In this document: one piece after another, positions 42,815 to 55,774 of the stretch
How positions within the stretch are numbered: the first letter of the stretch is position 1
How the letters are laid out: each line of letters starts with the position of its first letter
Source of the DNA: Ottelia alismoides
Lineage: Eukaryota; Streptophyta; Magnoliopsida; Alismatales; Hydrocharitaceae
Length of the DNA: 64,000 nucleotides
NCBI GenBank assembly: GCA_037367405.1
Contig: JAZKJV010010616.1
Location: 1,389,501-1,453,500, forward strand
Direction of reading: 5' to 3'
The notes under the pieces: model-generated
Seen by the model: only the letters and a program-made list of their open reading frames with translations
What the model was told of the DNA's origin: nothing
Databases searched by the model: none
Position numbers and translations under genes: made by a program

Positions 42815-45800
42815 TGATGAATCCACATTTCATCATCTTTATTCTATCATTTTGGCATCAAAAACCCTAGCAAAGGCCTGTAAATAGCCTTAAATATAGC
42901 ATCTTAGCATTCATGCATGTGCATTCCATTAGTGTATAAAATACTGTAATTAAGGCCAAAATTATAGAATAAATAAAAGAAAAGAAAAAGAATAAAATAT
43001 TGTAAATATTTTTTGACCCGAAACCCCGAGACCTAGGCATCTCGATGACTAGGTCGACAAGGAATAAAGTAGGGGGAGATAAGGTCAGAACCACAGTTCA
43101 AATACCTATATTATTCTATTCATTCTTTACTCATTTTGGGACCTATTTTTGGCTCTACTTTTTATACATCAAATAAAGAAACTTTGTACATGAAAGTTGT
43201 AGATAATTTTATAAAGAAAAATACAAAATTGATTTCACTAAAAAATAATGTACAGATAAAAGTTATGGTCTGAATAAAAATCCAGAATCCCAACTTCCCA
43301 GACCCGTATCTCACAACTGACAACTCCAAATGCAGCATACTCACCTTTAATTGTATATAGAATAAAATAAGCTATTTAATGGCGGTGGTTTTGCATTTGG
43401 TGGAGCTACGGTTTGAAAGTTGAGTTTTGGACCCCTCTTGTATAGCTGTACAGATTAAAATATTCAATTTATTATTTATTTACTATTTTTATATTTTTAT
43501 ATTTTTTATAATGTTGTAATTATTACTTATAATAAATATGTACATTAAAATTGGAATAAAAACCTAAATAAAACTCAAAATAAAATACATACATATTTGA
43601 TACATAGGTATTATACCTGTACTTATACCTATATAAAATATACTTCTATTTTATTAAATATACAAAACATATCAGAAAAATAAAATAAAAATATATTTGT
43701 GAATATAAAAGTATTTTATAATTTTATAAAATAAGAAATAAAAATACATAACATTAAAATACACAGAATAAAAGTAAAGGCTAAAATACATAGGTAGTTT
43801 ACTATATAGGGCTAAAAAGTAAACTTATAAAAATACACCTCATAAAATAAATTAAAAATCATAATAAAACACTACATAAAATAACAAATATTTTTTTTAT
43901 TTTATAATTATTATTTAATTCAGCTTATTTCTATTTTTAAATGAATTAACAAAATAATAAATCAAGGTTTTTCCTGGTTGGTCCACGTGGACCAACCAGG
44001 AGGCGTCAACAGTTGACCCCAGTCAACTGGTCGCCCTACCCCCTGTAGCCCTTGTCAGGCTTGGTTTTTGAGCCATTTTCTTGGCTTTTTCCCAGCCAAT
44101 TCTTTCACGTTTTTATGTTGCATCCTTCTGCAACAATGGTCACCAACCATCCCTCTATCTCGCCCATGCATAATCTTGGTCTTTGGACCCAAGATTTGCG
44201 AGATATTCGTCGATCTTTGGACCCCTGTCACCTCGGGTCAACCCAAATATAAGCAACTCCCCTACTTTGAATTCAAATGGAGTCCCCTTGGTCCACCCCT
44301 CTCTGCCTCTATGGTGCTCTGAAGCTTGCTGGAGGTGACAGCTCCGCCGCGAGCTCCTTAGCCAGGGTGTACGAGGTCGAGGGTGCCTCCACCACCTCCC
44401 GCAAGACTGGCGGTCGAGGTATACTCCTCCCTCTGGCTCTGGACATTGAGGTCCTTTCCCCTTTCATTTCTTGCATGCATTTTGTTCATGTTAGTGTTAG
44501 GATCAAAAACCCCAAAAAAATTTCGAGTTCCATCATCTACATCACCTGATTCACCAACTTGGCCGGAGCGCTCCTCCGGCCGTTCATCGCCCCATCGCTA
44601 CACGCATCCCCACGTCCATCCAAGGGTCCAGGCAGTTTGCCCTGGACCCCTTGACTTTTCTTGCAGGTCAAAGCGAACTTGATAGTGCCTGGAGGCGATT
44701 CTGGAGCTTCGCCGGAGCTAACGGAGCTCTGTAGCTCCGCCGCCCTTCAGCGAGCCCCTCGGCCATCGCCGAGGCTTTTTGCCGCCACCAGCAACTAGAG
44801 GAGGACCTCAGGAGGCCGCAGCCCCATCTTGACGCCTGAAGCTCGTTGGAGCGCGGAGATATGGAGCGAGGAAGCTCGCCTCGCCGGCGCTCCTCCTTGT
44901 TCTTCCTCCGCGCGCCTGCACCGTTGGATCAGGGAGCCCCTCCATATCAAGCAGCGCCCGTTGGATCAAGCTTCATCGTCACCGTCAGATCGTCCTCGAG
45001 CGATCTAATCTCCGCCGTCCACGCGAAGCGCCATCAACCGTCCGATCAACGCCACGTGTATAAGTGACAATCTGCAGCCGTTGGATCCGCACGTCGAGGG
45101 TATTTTGCATCTCAAACCCCCACGCATTTTGTATTTATATTTTAGTTCTAAAACTTTCGTCTGTAGTGTAATATTTTTGTAACATTTGCAAAAAGACCCT
45201 CAAGCTTTTAGTATTTACACATAGGTCCTCTGCCACGTCACCTCACGTGACCTGTACACGTGAGGTGAGGGCATTTTGCACTGAGGCCCTCGGTTTTTGT
45301 TTTATTTTATTTCAGTACCAAAACTTGGATATTAAGTGTTATATTTTTGGAAATATTGCAAGTTAGCCCCCGGGTTTTCGAAAATTACATCTTGGTCCTC
45401 TCTAGGCGCGTGCAAGTTACGCGCCCTGGTGGGTAAATTGCGCCGACACCCCTGCGGCTTTTGCAATTGATGTTTGGTCCTGTAATTTAAATATTCAGTT
45501 CAATATTTTGTTAAAAAATTGCATGTATGTCCCTGGATGTTTGAGAAATTGCATATATACCCCTGCCAGGCCTGATTAATGTTTGGATGCTTGTTTTAAT
45601 TATTTAAATTATCATTTCGCCTCCAAAAATTCTCAAAAATTAGGGTTAAGTTCCTGTATGCCTGTACTTTAACGCCCTATTTTTAGTTTTTGATTTTATT
45701 TTATTTTCATATTTATAAAAAATCAAAAACATGCTTATTCTTTACTGTCTAGCTTAGAAAATACCAAAAAAATATTAAAATACCTCGAAAAATTCCAAAA

Positions 45801-46639
45801 AAATTCCCTAGTGTGTCTTTTATCCTATTTTAGTGTCAGTCCAAAAATCACTAAAAATCTCAAAAGAAAAACCTTAAAAATTCAAAAATACATAAAAACT
45901 TCAAAAAATATATAAAATCAAGGAAAATTCAGAAAAATATAAACTCAGTTCTTGTTTACTCTATATTTTATTAGCTTTATTTAAAAAATAGTGTGGAAAT
46001 ATTTTGTGGCTGTTTGCTATTTTTAATCCCCATTTTACTCACAGCCAGTGCCTTCTTCACAGTTTTCCTTTATTTCAGCCTTTAAAAATACCAAAAACAC
46101 TTTGACAAATACCCAAAAAATCACAAAAATAGTAGAAAATCCTAAAAATATCAAAAACATTTTATTTCTGAATTTTTGGTTATTTTTGCACATTTTTATA
46201 AATACTATATCTTCTCTTTTATTACATTGTCCTTATTTTCCAATATTGAAAAAGAACAAAAAAAATATAAAATATAAATTATAAAAATCAAAAAATTAAA
46301 AATCAAAATCAAAAATAATAAAAAAAATATATTTAAAATTAAAAACCCACAAAAAATCTTTGCTTGCTTGCTTAGTGAAGACACCACACATTCACACACA
46401 TTTATTTGCACCTACCCTGTTTGCTCCCTGTGTTCGAACTCTCTGCATACTTGTCTGCTATACATCGTTTGTGCAGAGTTAAAAATAAATTTTAACTCCA
46501 CATTTATTTCTGATTGCTTGATATATAGTGTGTGTTAATTGTTGATTTTAGTCCAGATTTATCGTGAGTCGTCACAGCGACGGTTGTCTCCGCCTTGTGT
46601 GAGATACCATTCTAGACTCCGTGAATTTTGGCTTTATCA
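42815..46639 (+). mobile_element. Athila-3 5' LTR (3.8 kb)
   Basis: It starts TGATGAATCCACATTTC and ends ...GGCTTTATCA two bases before a perfect primer site. AT-rich U3, TATA-like TATAAG at 44248-44253 after a GTTGACC..GGTCAAC-type stretch, GC-rich R/early U5, then a U5 of repeated GCATnTATnCCCCTG-like phrases and AAAAATnACAAAAA tracts. A 12-bp-stem palindrome with CACGTG lies at 45238-45268. Confidence 0.85.
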
Positions 46640-46641
46640 AA

Positions 46642-46659
46642 TGGCGCCGTTGCCGGGGA
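46642..46659 (+). promoter_or_regulatory. Primer-binding site, Athila-3 (tRNA-Asp)
   Basis: TGGCGCCGTTGCCGGGGA is complementary to the 3' end expected for plant tRNA-Asp, a primer used by Athila and related Gypsy elements. It lies two bases after the LTR. Confidence 0.85.
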
Positions 46660-48415
46660 GCAACAGCGAGTAGTTCTTCATTTTTGTTTGTTTGTGTTGA
46701 TTGTCTACCATAGCTTTAGTTTATCTCTCTTGCACTTTTGATATATCTTGATTGAGCTATTCTGACCATCCTTTCTTGTCTTCTTGCGAGGGACCGCGGA
46801 GCAAGGAGGATCGCCAAGGTGACCCGAAGCAACCTTGGGAAGCGGAGCGTGCTATTCTTTAGCCAAGCCGGCAGGAGAGAGAGGAGGTGTGAGAGAGAGT
46901 GGTAGATTAGTTGCACTTTATTTTTGTGAGAGAGTGACTTGGATAAATTGTAATAATACATGTACATTGGACTCTTGGACACTCAGGGCCTAATTTCCGG
47001 GTGTTTGTTCACCCGGGGGCTCATCGCGGTTTTTCATCGCGTTTTCCGTTGTCATTTTCTGATTTTGTTTTCCTTTTTCATTTCTTTTGTGGATTGAGCT
47101 CTTAGTTGTAGGTCATGCTTGATTCGATTAGAATAGGTCCAAACACACTAATTACCTTCGCATGTTCCTATAGATCGTATTTGGACTTAGACTAATTAAA
47201 CAGTTGATCATTAGCTTTCGATCCGCGCGCCGCGAGCTCATCCCACACAAGCGCTTTCTCCTAACTCAAATGTGTTGAGCAGAGGAGGGGTGAGCCTAGA
47301 CCGGACATTAGGATTGAGGGTTAGTGGTTAGCTTGTGGTTCTTCACGCTAGCAGTTGCCTACCTTAGGACGATTTCCGATTTGCATACCGCCATGTAGCT
47401 AGGTTTATAAATTTTGCTTTGCATCCCGCATGGAGAGAGCTGAGATTCGCTCTAAGTCTTCTCACTTTGCATCCATTATCTAGGCACAAAGGTGAGATTT
47501 CCACCTTGGTGTCGACTTGCACGACTTTTCCGACTCTATTCTCCCTCTGTTTTTGGAGCAAAGTAGGATAAAGAAAATACAAAAACGTTAGGCGCTTGTT
47601 TGAATTAACTCAAAAGAAGCAATAACACCAAAAAAAATAAAAAAGGGACTGCTAAGAAAACCTTGACCAAAAATAAAATCGGTAATTGGATTCATTGTTT
47701 GGGGAGAGTAACACCCTCACTTGTATTCAGGTTGCATGGGAAGGTCTCCTTCCAAGTGAGGTGAGTGCTTCGTAAGGATTAGAGCCAAAAACCCAACTTG
47801 TGGCTGCCTTGTGTATCGCCTGGATTTCCGAAGTATTGGCGCTACTATCGTACGTAGTCGAGTAGGGCATGGTCGCCATTGGTGACTCACTATTGTGTGA
47901 GCATCGACCTTGTCCGAAGTACCGAGCTTAGGCCACGCCTTCACGGGTGTGTCTGACTCACCGGCTGCGTCCGAGTAGGATCTTGCACGCTCACGGGTGA
48001 TTCCTTGCGAGCGAGATCCGAAGTATCGGTTTCGCCTATCGGCTTCCTCCCTCTATTTCTTTGGCTGAGTAGGGATCCAGGAAGGGTTACAAGGACCTTA
48101 AAAAGCGCAAGTTACAGGTTACACAGGAGGAGGACAAGTACGGGAACACTTTTCCGGCAGTACTCTCTCTCCTTTAGGCGTAGCGCTCTAAGGACTCGTG
48201 ACAAGATTAATTCCTAAAAACAAGCTAAAACTAACAAGTTAAAAGCCGAACCTTCACGGCTTCATGTGTTGAGTTGGTGAACTCACCCCTGTTTTGTGTT
48301 TGATTGCTAGATTTATTTAGGTCAAGATCAAAAACACAGCACAATTGTGCGCAATTTTGTTTCTCATCTCATTCCTCTTCTTATGCATTCCCTCTACTCT
48401 TTCCAAATAATCAAG
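46660..48415 (+). mobile_element. Athila-3 leader
   Basis: A 1.76-kb untranslated leader with many short upstream ATGs but no conserved frame. It shares passages with the other leaders, such as the CTTGCGAGGGACC region near 46785 and the TTCACGGCTTCA motif before gag. Confidence 0.6.
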
Positions 48416-51400
48416 ATGATGGGACGGAGATCTCTTAGGCCGACTTTGTCGGCACCGCTATCCAGCACTCCTCCTTATTCATCTAGGACTACCTCGGAGA
48501 GTCCGCTCTCCGAGCCTGAGTTTACATCCACCCTGTTCCCCTTGACCACCCTTCCCATTCTCCTTCTCTCAGTCCAATAGTTTCAGAATTCAGTGCATCA
48601 CAGAGTTTAGATCATTCGACAGCACCTGAGATGGCCTCTTTTGCTTTTTCAGAAAATCCAGTGATGGCAGACAGAGGCGAGCACCCAGATGACCATGATC
48701 ATCCTCCGTTCATATTTGATCAGGCGGCCATCAACAATTCCTTGTTAGCGTCCCTGGATACTATGCAGAGGCAAATCCGTGACCAGGGTACCTTCATGGG
48801 TGATCTGATGAGAGAGATAGCTCAGATGAGAGAGAACCGACCTGGGGGCGGTGGCGGTGGCGGTGGAGGAGGAGGAGGACCTGATGCAGGAGGAGGCGAT
48901 CCAGACGCTGAGAGACCACCACAAACCATCATGAGGGAACTGCACAACCCAGCTGCATCCCTCACTCATCGTTGGATCCGACTCCCACCCATCCACGGAG
49001 ACTTCGAGCTTCGGCCCCACACTATTCAGCTTCTACCCAAGTTCCATGGGTTGCCGACCGAAGAGCCACACCTCCACCTCCAAGAATTCGAGATGATATG
49101 CAGCACCATCCATGATCGGTTGATGACCGAGAACACAATAAAGATGATTGCCTTTCCATTCTCCTTGGTTGATAGAGCCGCATATTGGCTCAAGCATCTA
49201 GGGCGACTCATCGACACATGGGCAGATCTCCGGACCGCATACCTGAAGAAATACTATCCTCTCGGCCGGACCAATGCAGCTAGAGCAATGATCAGTAACT
49301 TCGTCATGATCCTAAACGAGCAGTTTCATGAAGCTTGGGATCGCTTTCGAGAGCTCATCGACCGGTGTCCACATCACGATATCTCCAAGCCCAACTTGGT
49401 GCAAAGTTTCTTCTGTGGGCTGACACCGGAGCTGTAAGGGCTAGTGAACGCCTCTTGCAGTGGGTCGTACTTTTCGAAGGGTGAAGATGACGTCTGGGCC
49501 ATTTACGAGGGCATGGCAGAAAACTCAACCGTGATGGCCCAAGCCCGAGTCTACACACAACAGAAGCACCCGCAAGGAGAGGGATCATTCTAGAGGATCG
49601 CCTGCATCGATGCCGGTCCCAATACAGTGTCAGCTGCCGCAGCCCAAGCTGAATCAGCCGCATCCGATATGGGCATAATCAGTGAGAAGCTGGACCGCCT
49701 CGAGATCCTCGAGAAGAAGCAGATGTAAGGCATGGCCCAGATGGACCAAATTACCAAGACCATGAGTGATCTGAAGACACAGGGGTGCGTCCAGGAGGCA
49801 CAAACTCATTCCCAATAGCCTCCCAAATCACGTGCTGATTCGAGCAGTAGTAATGCCTACCAACCCTCTACCTTGTATCGTCAAGTTAATCATATCCAGG
49901 CAGAGCCGGTTCCCTTGCTACAATACTACCCAACGCAGCCGCCATCTTCGGACACGCAGATGGGGGTGTATCAGCCGGAGCAGCCACTGGCAGTTCTTCC
50001 TCCACCCTCCTTCGAGCAGGAACCATTGATGGAAGTCAATGGGATATGGTACGACCGGTACCCTCAGCCCGGGATTCGTCGTGATCACCCCGGATTCCGT
50101 TGGGGCAACAGTGGCTCCTCCTCCCAGCAGCAGAATCCTGCCCAAGGACATCAGAACAACCAGCCACACCAGCAGCAACAACCCCAGTATGCCCATCAGC
50201 AGCTGTATCAGAGTGGTCCTCGTCCCGCCTATCAGGGACAGCAGTGGAGGCAGCGACCGCAGCCTCAGCAATCTTATCCCCATCATCCCCAGTACCAACC
50301 GCAGCAGCAGCAGCAACCCCATTTCCAGCAGGGACAACCATCCGGTTCTCAGGGTCCCACCTTTGAAAACCCAGCATTAGATGATCTTGCCCGCTTGCTC
50401 TTCGAACAGCGAGCATCCTTTAGGCAAGAAATGGATGAATTCCGGCAGGAAATGAGAGAAATAATCAAAGGGAAGGCCGCCATACCCGCTCAGATTGAAC
50501 CTAACCCGAACAATCTGAAAAGGAAGTCTGAGCAGGTAGAGTTTACAGAGGATACCTCTCCTAGTGACTATTTGAGTGATATGTTTTATTCTTTCTATGA
50601 TGCTGATTTTGTGACTACTAGGAGCGATAGGATGCCCGCCGGCGGCGCCTCTTCTGAGCGACAACCAGATGCAGCACCAGGAGCGCCAGAGGAGCAGAGT
50701 AGCGGTGCTGATACCGCTAATGATGAGGTTGAAGACGGTGGTGCTGAAACCACCCATGATGGAGATCCAGATGACGGTGCTGATGCCGTCGTGATGCTAG
50801 ATGCAGATGGTGGTGCTGATGCCACCATTTTGGATGCTGAACTAGAGCGCGGTGTTGATGCCGCAGACAAAGGTGCTAGTGGTGGTGCTGAGGCCACCAC
50901 ATCTACTTTTGTTGAGCCATCCTCTGTGATGTTCCCACATTTTGTACCTATGGACTGTGGAAATAAAAAGAAAAACAAAAATATGAATAAAGGAAAGGTT
51001 TCTGTTCACATTGCGAATCCATATGTGTTGAATGATGATTATTGTATGGATTCTCCTCCTTCACAGGCACAGGGACCGATTCCTAGCCCTCCATCTGTGG
51101 AGGCCCCTACCATCCCCTTCCCTGAGGCACTCCGTCGAGCGAAGGGGAATAAAAGAGAAAATCCCAAAAAAGAGCAACATGTAGAGTTCGGCAATCAGAT
51201 GATTGACAGGTTCCATATTCAGCTGACTCTACAAGAAGCACTTGAGCACATCCCCCTCTTCAAGAAGAACCTGAAAGAGAAGACTACTGTCCGTAGGAAG
51301 AGGAGGAACCACAGAGATCAGATCCATGTGCTCACTTACTCCACTTGTTGCACTATTCAGAACAAGCTGCCAGCCAAGCGACCAGACGCAGGAGCTCCCT

Positions 51401-51657
51401 ATGTCAGATATGAGATTCAGGAGCAGCAGTTTGGTCGTACTCTATTAGACAGCGGCTCTTCAATTAACCTTCTTCCGTCATCCTTGCTCGACCGATTCGA
51501 GTTTGGTCCTCTTCTTAGGAGTAGGACAGTCCTTCAGTTTGCTGATAGGTCGACTAAGAGGCCGAAGGGGTTATTGAAAGACGTGGTCGTTACCATTCAG
51601 GTCTTGAAATTCCCCGTGGACTTTGTTGTGTTGGACATGGAGATCCCTGATCGGTAA
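48416..51657 (+). pseudogene. Athila-3 gag and protease, broken
   Basis: The gag starts with the double ATG at 48416-48421 (MMGRRSLRPTLSAPLSS). A one-base loss near 48543 shifts the frame, and gag continues at 48631. The capsid region (LPKFHGLPTEEPHLHLQEF, AAYWLKHL, YYPLGRTNAA) is clear. In-frame stops follow at 49435-49437 and at three places between 49590 and 49820. From 49873 the frame is open to 51657 and holds a glutamine-rich domain (about 50130-50350), an acidic GADA-type repeat linker (50690-50900) and the protease motif LLDSGSSINLLP with its Asp at residue 526 (51448-51450). A frameshift near 51650 separates it from pol. A 12-residue glycine run lies near 48846. No CCHC knuckle is seen. 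Confidence 0.85.
50690..50900 (+). repeat. Hairpin-forming repeats in the gag-protease linker
   Basis: Repeated units such as GGTGGTGCTGATGCCACC occur about six times. Each can fold as GGTGG/CCACC and encodes Gly-Gly-Ala-Asp-Ala-Thr or a near variant. Corresponding units are seen in Athila-2 at about 32600-32830. Confidence 0.6.
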
Positions 51658-51689
51658 CCGATGCCCCCATCATACTCGGACGTCCATTC

Positions 51690-54600
51690 TTGGCCACAGC
51701 CAAGGCGGTGACCGACCATGATAGAGGGAAGGTATGTTTTCGCGTAGAGGGCGAAACCATACAAATAGAGACGATCGAAGAAACCAGAGCCAGAGAGTTA
51801 GAATGCTCGGAGCAGTCCAGTGAAGCAGCGCAGATGACAGAGGAAGAGCTAGACATCCACCAGGTTTGTGATTTCGTGATGATTGATGATGAATCCAACT
51901 GGACAGATCCCGTAGCACCGACCCTTGCCTTGCCTACAGATTTACTATATCTCAAGCTCATGGCACTCGAGAGCCGGGAGAGCACATCCCTGGATGAGGA
52001 TATACCTGAGGCTGATAGTGTTGTGATGAGTGGTGCCGATGATTTTCATTCTTGCTCATCTTCTTCTGATCCCTCGGATTCAGACATTGACTGGAATGAT
52101 TTTGATGATTATTTACCTTGTCTGATTCCTTCTGAGCCGACAACCATGACAGGGTGCATGCCAGTGCAGTTTATTGATGATTCAGCAAGCCGCCCTTTGT
52201 CAGAGATTCATGCAGAGCGAGAGTTCTCCCATGCAGACCTGGTCGCCTTCACACAGACATATCAGAAGCCAGATCTGCCGCCTCCCAGTTGTCCAGAACT
52301 GAAACCTCTGCTGCAGTCGTTGAAGTACAGATTCCTTGCGGGTGAGCCAGATATGCACCCAGTCATTATCTCAGCAGGTTTGACTAGAGAGCAAGAATCT
52401 CGTCTGATGGAGGTTCTTGAAAGAAACCGCAAGGCGATAGGTTGGAGAATAGCTGATCTCCAGGGGATTAGTCCGGCTATGTGCTCCCACCACATCTATC
52501 TTGAGGATGACGCTAGGCCGTCGCGTGAGTTCCAGCGGCGGCTAAACCCGAATCTTCGAGACGTAGTCATGAAAGAAATTTCAAAGTGGTGGAGCGCCGA
52601 TTTTATCTACCCCATCTCCGACTCCAAATGGGTCAGTGCGTTGCATGTGGTACCCAAGAAGACGGGTATCACTACAGTTGTCAATGAGTCCGGAGAGGAG
52701 ATCGCTACCAGAGTACCAACTTCTTGGAAGGTCTGTGTGGACTACAGACGATTGAATGAGGCCACCAAGAAGGATCACTTCCCTCTACCCTTCATTGATC
52801 AGATTATCGAGCGGCTAGCTGGGAAGAGTCATTACTGCTTTCTTGACGGGTACTCTGGATACAATCAAGTGGCCATTGCGCCCGAAGACCAGGAGAAAAT
52901 GACATTCACCTGTCCGTTTGGGACTTATGCTTTCAGACGGATGCCCTTTGGTCTATGCAACGTTCCGGCGACATTCCAAAGGTGCATGTTGTCCATATTC
53001 TCAGACATGGAGGGTGACTGTTTAGAGGTCTTCATGGATGACTTCTCGGTCTATGGCGATGGGTTCGATGCTTGTCTTGGCTGCCTAGACTGTGTGCTTC
53101 AGCGCTGCATAGAGGTTAATCTTGTTTTATCTTGGGAGAAGAGCCACTTTATGGTGACTCAAGGGACGGTCCTTGGTCATATCGTCTCCAACAGGGGCAT
53201 GGAGGTCGATCCGGCCAAGGTGGATATCATCAGAAAACTCAATCCACCGTCCAACTTGCGTCAGTTGCGGTCTTTTCTGGGGCATGTTGATTTCCACCGA
53301 TGGTTCATTCAGGACTTCAGTCGTATTGCCCGACCGCTTACTGACTTGCTGACGAAAGACATCGAGTTTATTGTCAATGATAAGTGTCTTGCGTCTTTCG
53401 AGACTCTCAAAGAGATGGTTGTTTCAGCTCCTGTCCTTCAGCCACCCGATTGGTCTCTTCCATTCGAGATCATGACAGATGCTTCAGATTTTGCCATTGG
53501 GACTGTGCTTGGACAGAGGAGGGATGGATTACCTTTTGTCATTCACTACGCCAGCCGGACTTTGGATGCCGCCCAACGGAATTACACTGTGACTGAGAAA
53601 GAGATGCTGGCCGTAGTTTTTGCGCTGGATAAGTATCGATCTTACATTCTCGGATCTAGAGTAACAATTTACACTGATCACACCGCCATCCGGTACCTAA
53701 TGTCTAAGAAGGATGCCAAAGCACGTCTGACCAGATGGATCCTTCTACTCCAAGAATTTGATATTGAGATTAAGGATAAGCCTGGAGTCAAGAATGTGGT
53801 GGCGGATCATCTCTCCAGATTGGAGAATCTTGAGGAATCTGAGCCCAGTGCTCCTATCACAGAGACGTTTCCAGATGAGGCGATCTTGGCTGTCACCTCG
53901 CTCCTGTGGTACGCCGACATTGTGAACTATCTTGTTGCCAAGACGGTCCCACAAGGTTGGCCCAGGCAGAAACTTGAGACCTTCCTGGCGAAGGCCAAGT
54001 TTTACCATTGGGAGGATCCCGTCCTTTATCATGAAGGAGGGGACAGTATCTGGAGGAGGTGCATTCCTCAAGAAGAGCATCATAGCATCCTCACATACTA
54101 CCACAAGCTTGAGGCAGGAGGACATCATTCTGGAAAAAGGACAATACAGAAGGTGCTTCAATCCGGCCTATGGTGGCCTACTCTCTTCAAGGATTCTGAT
54201 GAGTTCGTGAAGAGATGTACTGACTGTCAGAAAATGGGAACCTGCGGACAGAGAGACATGATGCCCATGCAACCCATTCACTTCTGTGAGGTTTTTGATG
54301 CATGGGGGATTGATTTCATGGGCCCATTTCCTAAGAGTCAGGGATTCGAGCATATTTTGCTCGCTGTGGATTATGTCAGTCGATGGGTTGAGGCCATCCC
54401 CGCCCGAGCCGCATATGCTAAAACCGTATGTAAATTCTTGAGGAAAAATATCATTTCACGGTTCAGGGTAACTAGAGTCTTGATTTCAGATGGGGGGTCT
54501 CATTTCATCAATGACAAGGTTAGGGACCTTGCAGACGAGTTCGGCATTGACCATCGGGTTGCCACACCGTATCACCCTCAGACTAATGGTCTTGCCGAAG

Positions 54601-55187
54601 TATCGAACCGGGAGATAAAAACAATCTTGCAGAAAGTTGAACACCCAGACCGAAAGGATTGGTCACAGCTTTTGTACTCGGTCTTGTGGGCTTATCGGAC
54701 TTCTTTCAAGAATCCATTGGGGACATCTCCCTTTCATCTCGTCTATGGCAAGCCGTGCCATCTGCTAGTGGAAATCAAGCACAAATCTTTCTGGGCAGTC
54801 ACTGAGTTACTTTTAGATCCCGAGAGTATAGGAGACCAGAGAAGAGCAGAATTGGCAGCCCTGGAAGAACTGCGAGATACAGCCTTTTCCAACAGCCTAC
54901 AGTACAAGGAGAAAGTGAAGACATGGCACGATTCCCATATCAGCCGTAAACAGTTTGAGCCAGATCAGAGAGTATGGTTGTTTGATTCCAGGCTGAAATT
55001 ATTCCCAGGGAAATTACAGAGCAAGTGGAAAGGTCTGTATGTGGTTAGGAAGGTACATGACAATGGCAGCATCGACATATCCGAACCGTCATCTTCTTCT
55101 ACCTTCCGTGTCAATGGTCAACGCCTGAAGCTATATCTAGATCATGATCCGCCGACCATTGACGTTGCCCCCATTCTTCTGGTATGA
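51690..55187 (+). CDS. Athila-3 pol: RT, RNase H and integrase (1165 codons, open)
   Basis: One uninterrupted frame; the ATG at 51690 lies inside the protease tail, so the natural start is an upstream gag-pol frame now lost by a shift. After the protease end and an acidic linker comes RT with [29 protein letters not shown] and the catalytic FMDD at residues 448-451. RNase H follows with its first Asp at 597 (MTDAS) and [10 protein letters not shown]. The integrase has an HHCC zinc finger ([25 protein letters not shown]) and DDE residues D875, D934 and E970, with the usual 35-residue gap. The C-terminal domain has [11 protein letters not shown]. The RT motif FMDDFSVYG is typical of the Athila lineage. 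The encoded enzymes copy RNA to DNA and insert it. All catalytic residues are present, so it may have been active until recently. No envelope-like gene follows. Confidence 0.9.
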   Translation: MATAKAVTDHDRGKVCFRVEGETIQIETIEETRARELECSEQSSEAAQMTEEELDIHQVCDFVMIDDESNWTDPVAPTLALPTDLLYLKLMALESRESTSLDEDIPEADSVVMSGADDFHSCSSSSDPSDSDIDWNDFDDYLPCLIPSEPTTMTGCMPVQFIDDSASRPLSEIHAEREFSHADLVAFTQTYQKPDLPPPSCPELKPLLQSLKYRFLAGEPDMHPVIISAGLTREQESRLMEVLERNRKAIGWRIADLQGISPAMCSHHIYLEDDARPSREFQRRLNPNLRDVVMKEISKWWSADFIYPISDSKWVSALHVVPKKTGITTVVNESGEEIATRVPTSWKVCVDYRRLNEATKKDHFPLPFIDQIIERLAGKSHYCFLDGYSGYNQVAIAPEDQEKMTFTCPFGTYAFRRMPFGLCNVPATFQRCMLSIFSDMEGDCLEVFMDDFSVYGDGFDACLGCLDCVLQRCIEVNLVLSWEKSHFMVTQGTVLGHIVSNRGMEVDPAKVDIIRKLNPPSNLRQLRSFLGHVDFHRWFIQDFSRIARPLTDLLTKDIEFIVNDKCLASFETLKEMVVSAPVLQPPDWSLPFEIMTDASDFAIGTVLGQRRDGLPFVIHYASRTLDAAQRNYTVTEKEMLAVVFALDKYRSYILGSRVTIYTDHTAIRYLMSKKDAKARLTRWILLLQEFDIEIKDKPGVKNVVADHLSRLENLEESEPSAPITETFPDEAILAVTSLLWYADIVNYLVAKTVPQGWPRQKLETFLAKAKFYHWEDPVLYHEGGDSIWRRCIPQEEHHSILTYYHKLEAGGHHSGKRTIQKVLQSGLWWPTLFKDSDEFVKRCTDCQKMGTCGQRDMMPMQPIHFCEVFDAWGIDFMGPFPKSQGFEHILLAVDYVSRWVEAIPARAAYAKTVCKFLRKNIISRFRVTRVLISDGGSHFINDKVRDLADEFGIDHRVATPYHPQTNGLAEVSNREIKTILQKVEHPDRKDWSQLLYSVLWAYRTSFKNPLGTSPFHLVYGKPCHLLVEIKHKSFWAVTELLLDPESIGDQRRAELAALEELRDTAFSNSLQYKEKVKTWHDSHISRKQFEPDQRVWLFDSRLKLFPGKLQSKWKGLYVVRKVHDNGSIDISEPSSSSTFRVNGQRLKLYLDHDPPTIDVAPILLV

Positions 55188-55375
55188 GATGTGTCCTTTG
55201 ACTCATATCATCTGCATCTCATACATGGTGATCACTTCTATCTTCCGCTATACAGATCATCTGTTCATATCACTCTTTCATCTATTGATTTATTTTCTTC
55301 TTTTCTTCTTTTCTTCTTTTCCCTTTCTATTTTCTTTATCTATCAAAAAGGTGCCACCCTTGTAGATAGTTTTCC

Positions 55376-55774
55376 ATACTTAGGACGTACTTTGTCCTAA
55401 GTATAGGGGGGTGTGCACCCCGGGTTTTAATTCATTTCGATCCTCTCCATTGTCTCCTCTTCTTGTCTATACTTAGGGATATCTTACCCTAAGTATAGGG
55501 GGAGATAATCTGAGTATGATCTGTTCATTCCCACCCTTGACCCTCCCTGCGTTGTGTACAATCTGCTATACTTAGGATTACTTGATCCGAAGTATAGGGG
55601 GGACGGTCAACTTCTCATTCGTTCATTCATCTCGTATTCCTTTATTCTTTAGACTTGTCTACACTTAGTACGAGTTATGTCTTCTCTTTTCTCTCCGATC
55701 TATAAGGACATAGCTCAAGCTAAGTATAGGGGGGTCGTATATACTGCGTATACACTTTAGCCATAACTCGTACT
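55376..55774 (+). repeat. Athila-3 polypurine-like hairpin cluster
   Basis: Hairpin 1 at 55376-55404 (11-bp stem ATACTTAGGAC/GTCCTAAGTAT) runs into six Gs (55406-55411). Hairpin 2 at 55467-55498 has a 12-bp stem and is followed by a G-run. Hairpin 3 at 55566-55597 has a 13-bp stem with one mismatch and a G-run. A fourth CTAAGTATAGGGGGG at about 55719-55733 lies between perfect 13-base arms AGTACGAGTTATG (55667-55679) and CATAACTCGTACT (55762-55774). Confidence 0.85.

Noticed and set aside
46642..46659. tRNA-like sequence after the LTR
   Set aside because: It is an 18-base primer-binding site complementary to the end of tRNA-Asp, not a tRNA gene; no cloverleaf follows.
49918..50416. Antisense frames rich in Leu, Gly or Ala opposite Athila-3 gag
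   Set aside because: They mirror the glutamine-rich coding repeats on the other strand. Similar shadows are seen opposite Athila-2 gag at 33115-33454.
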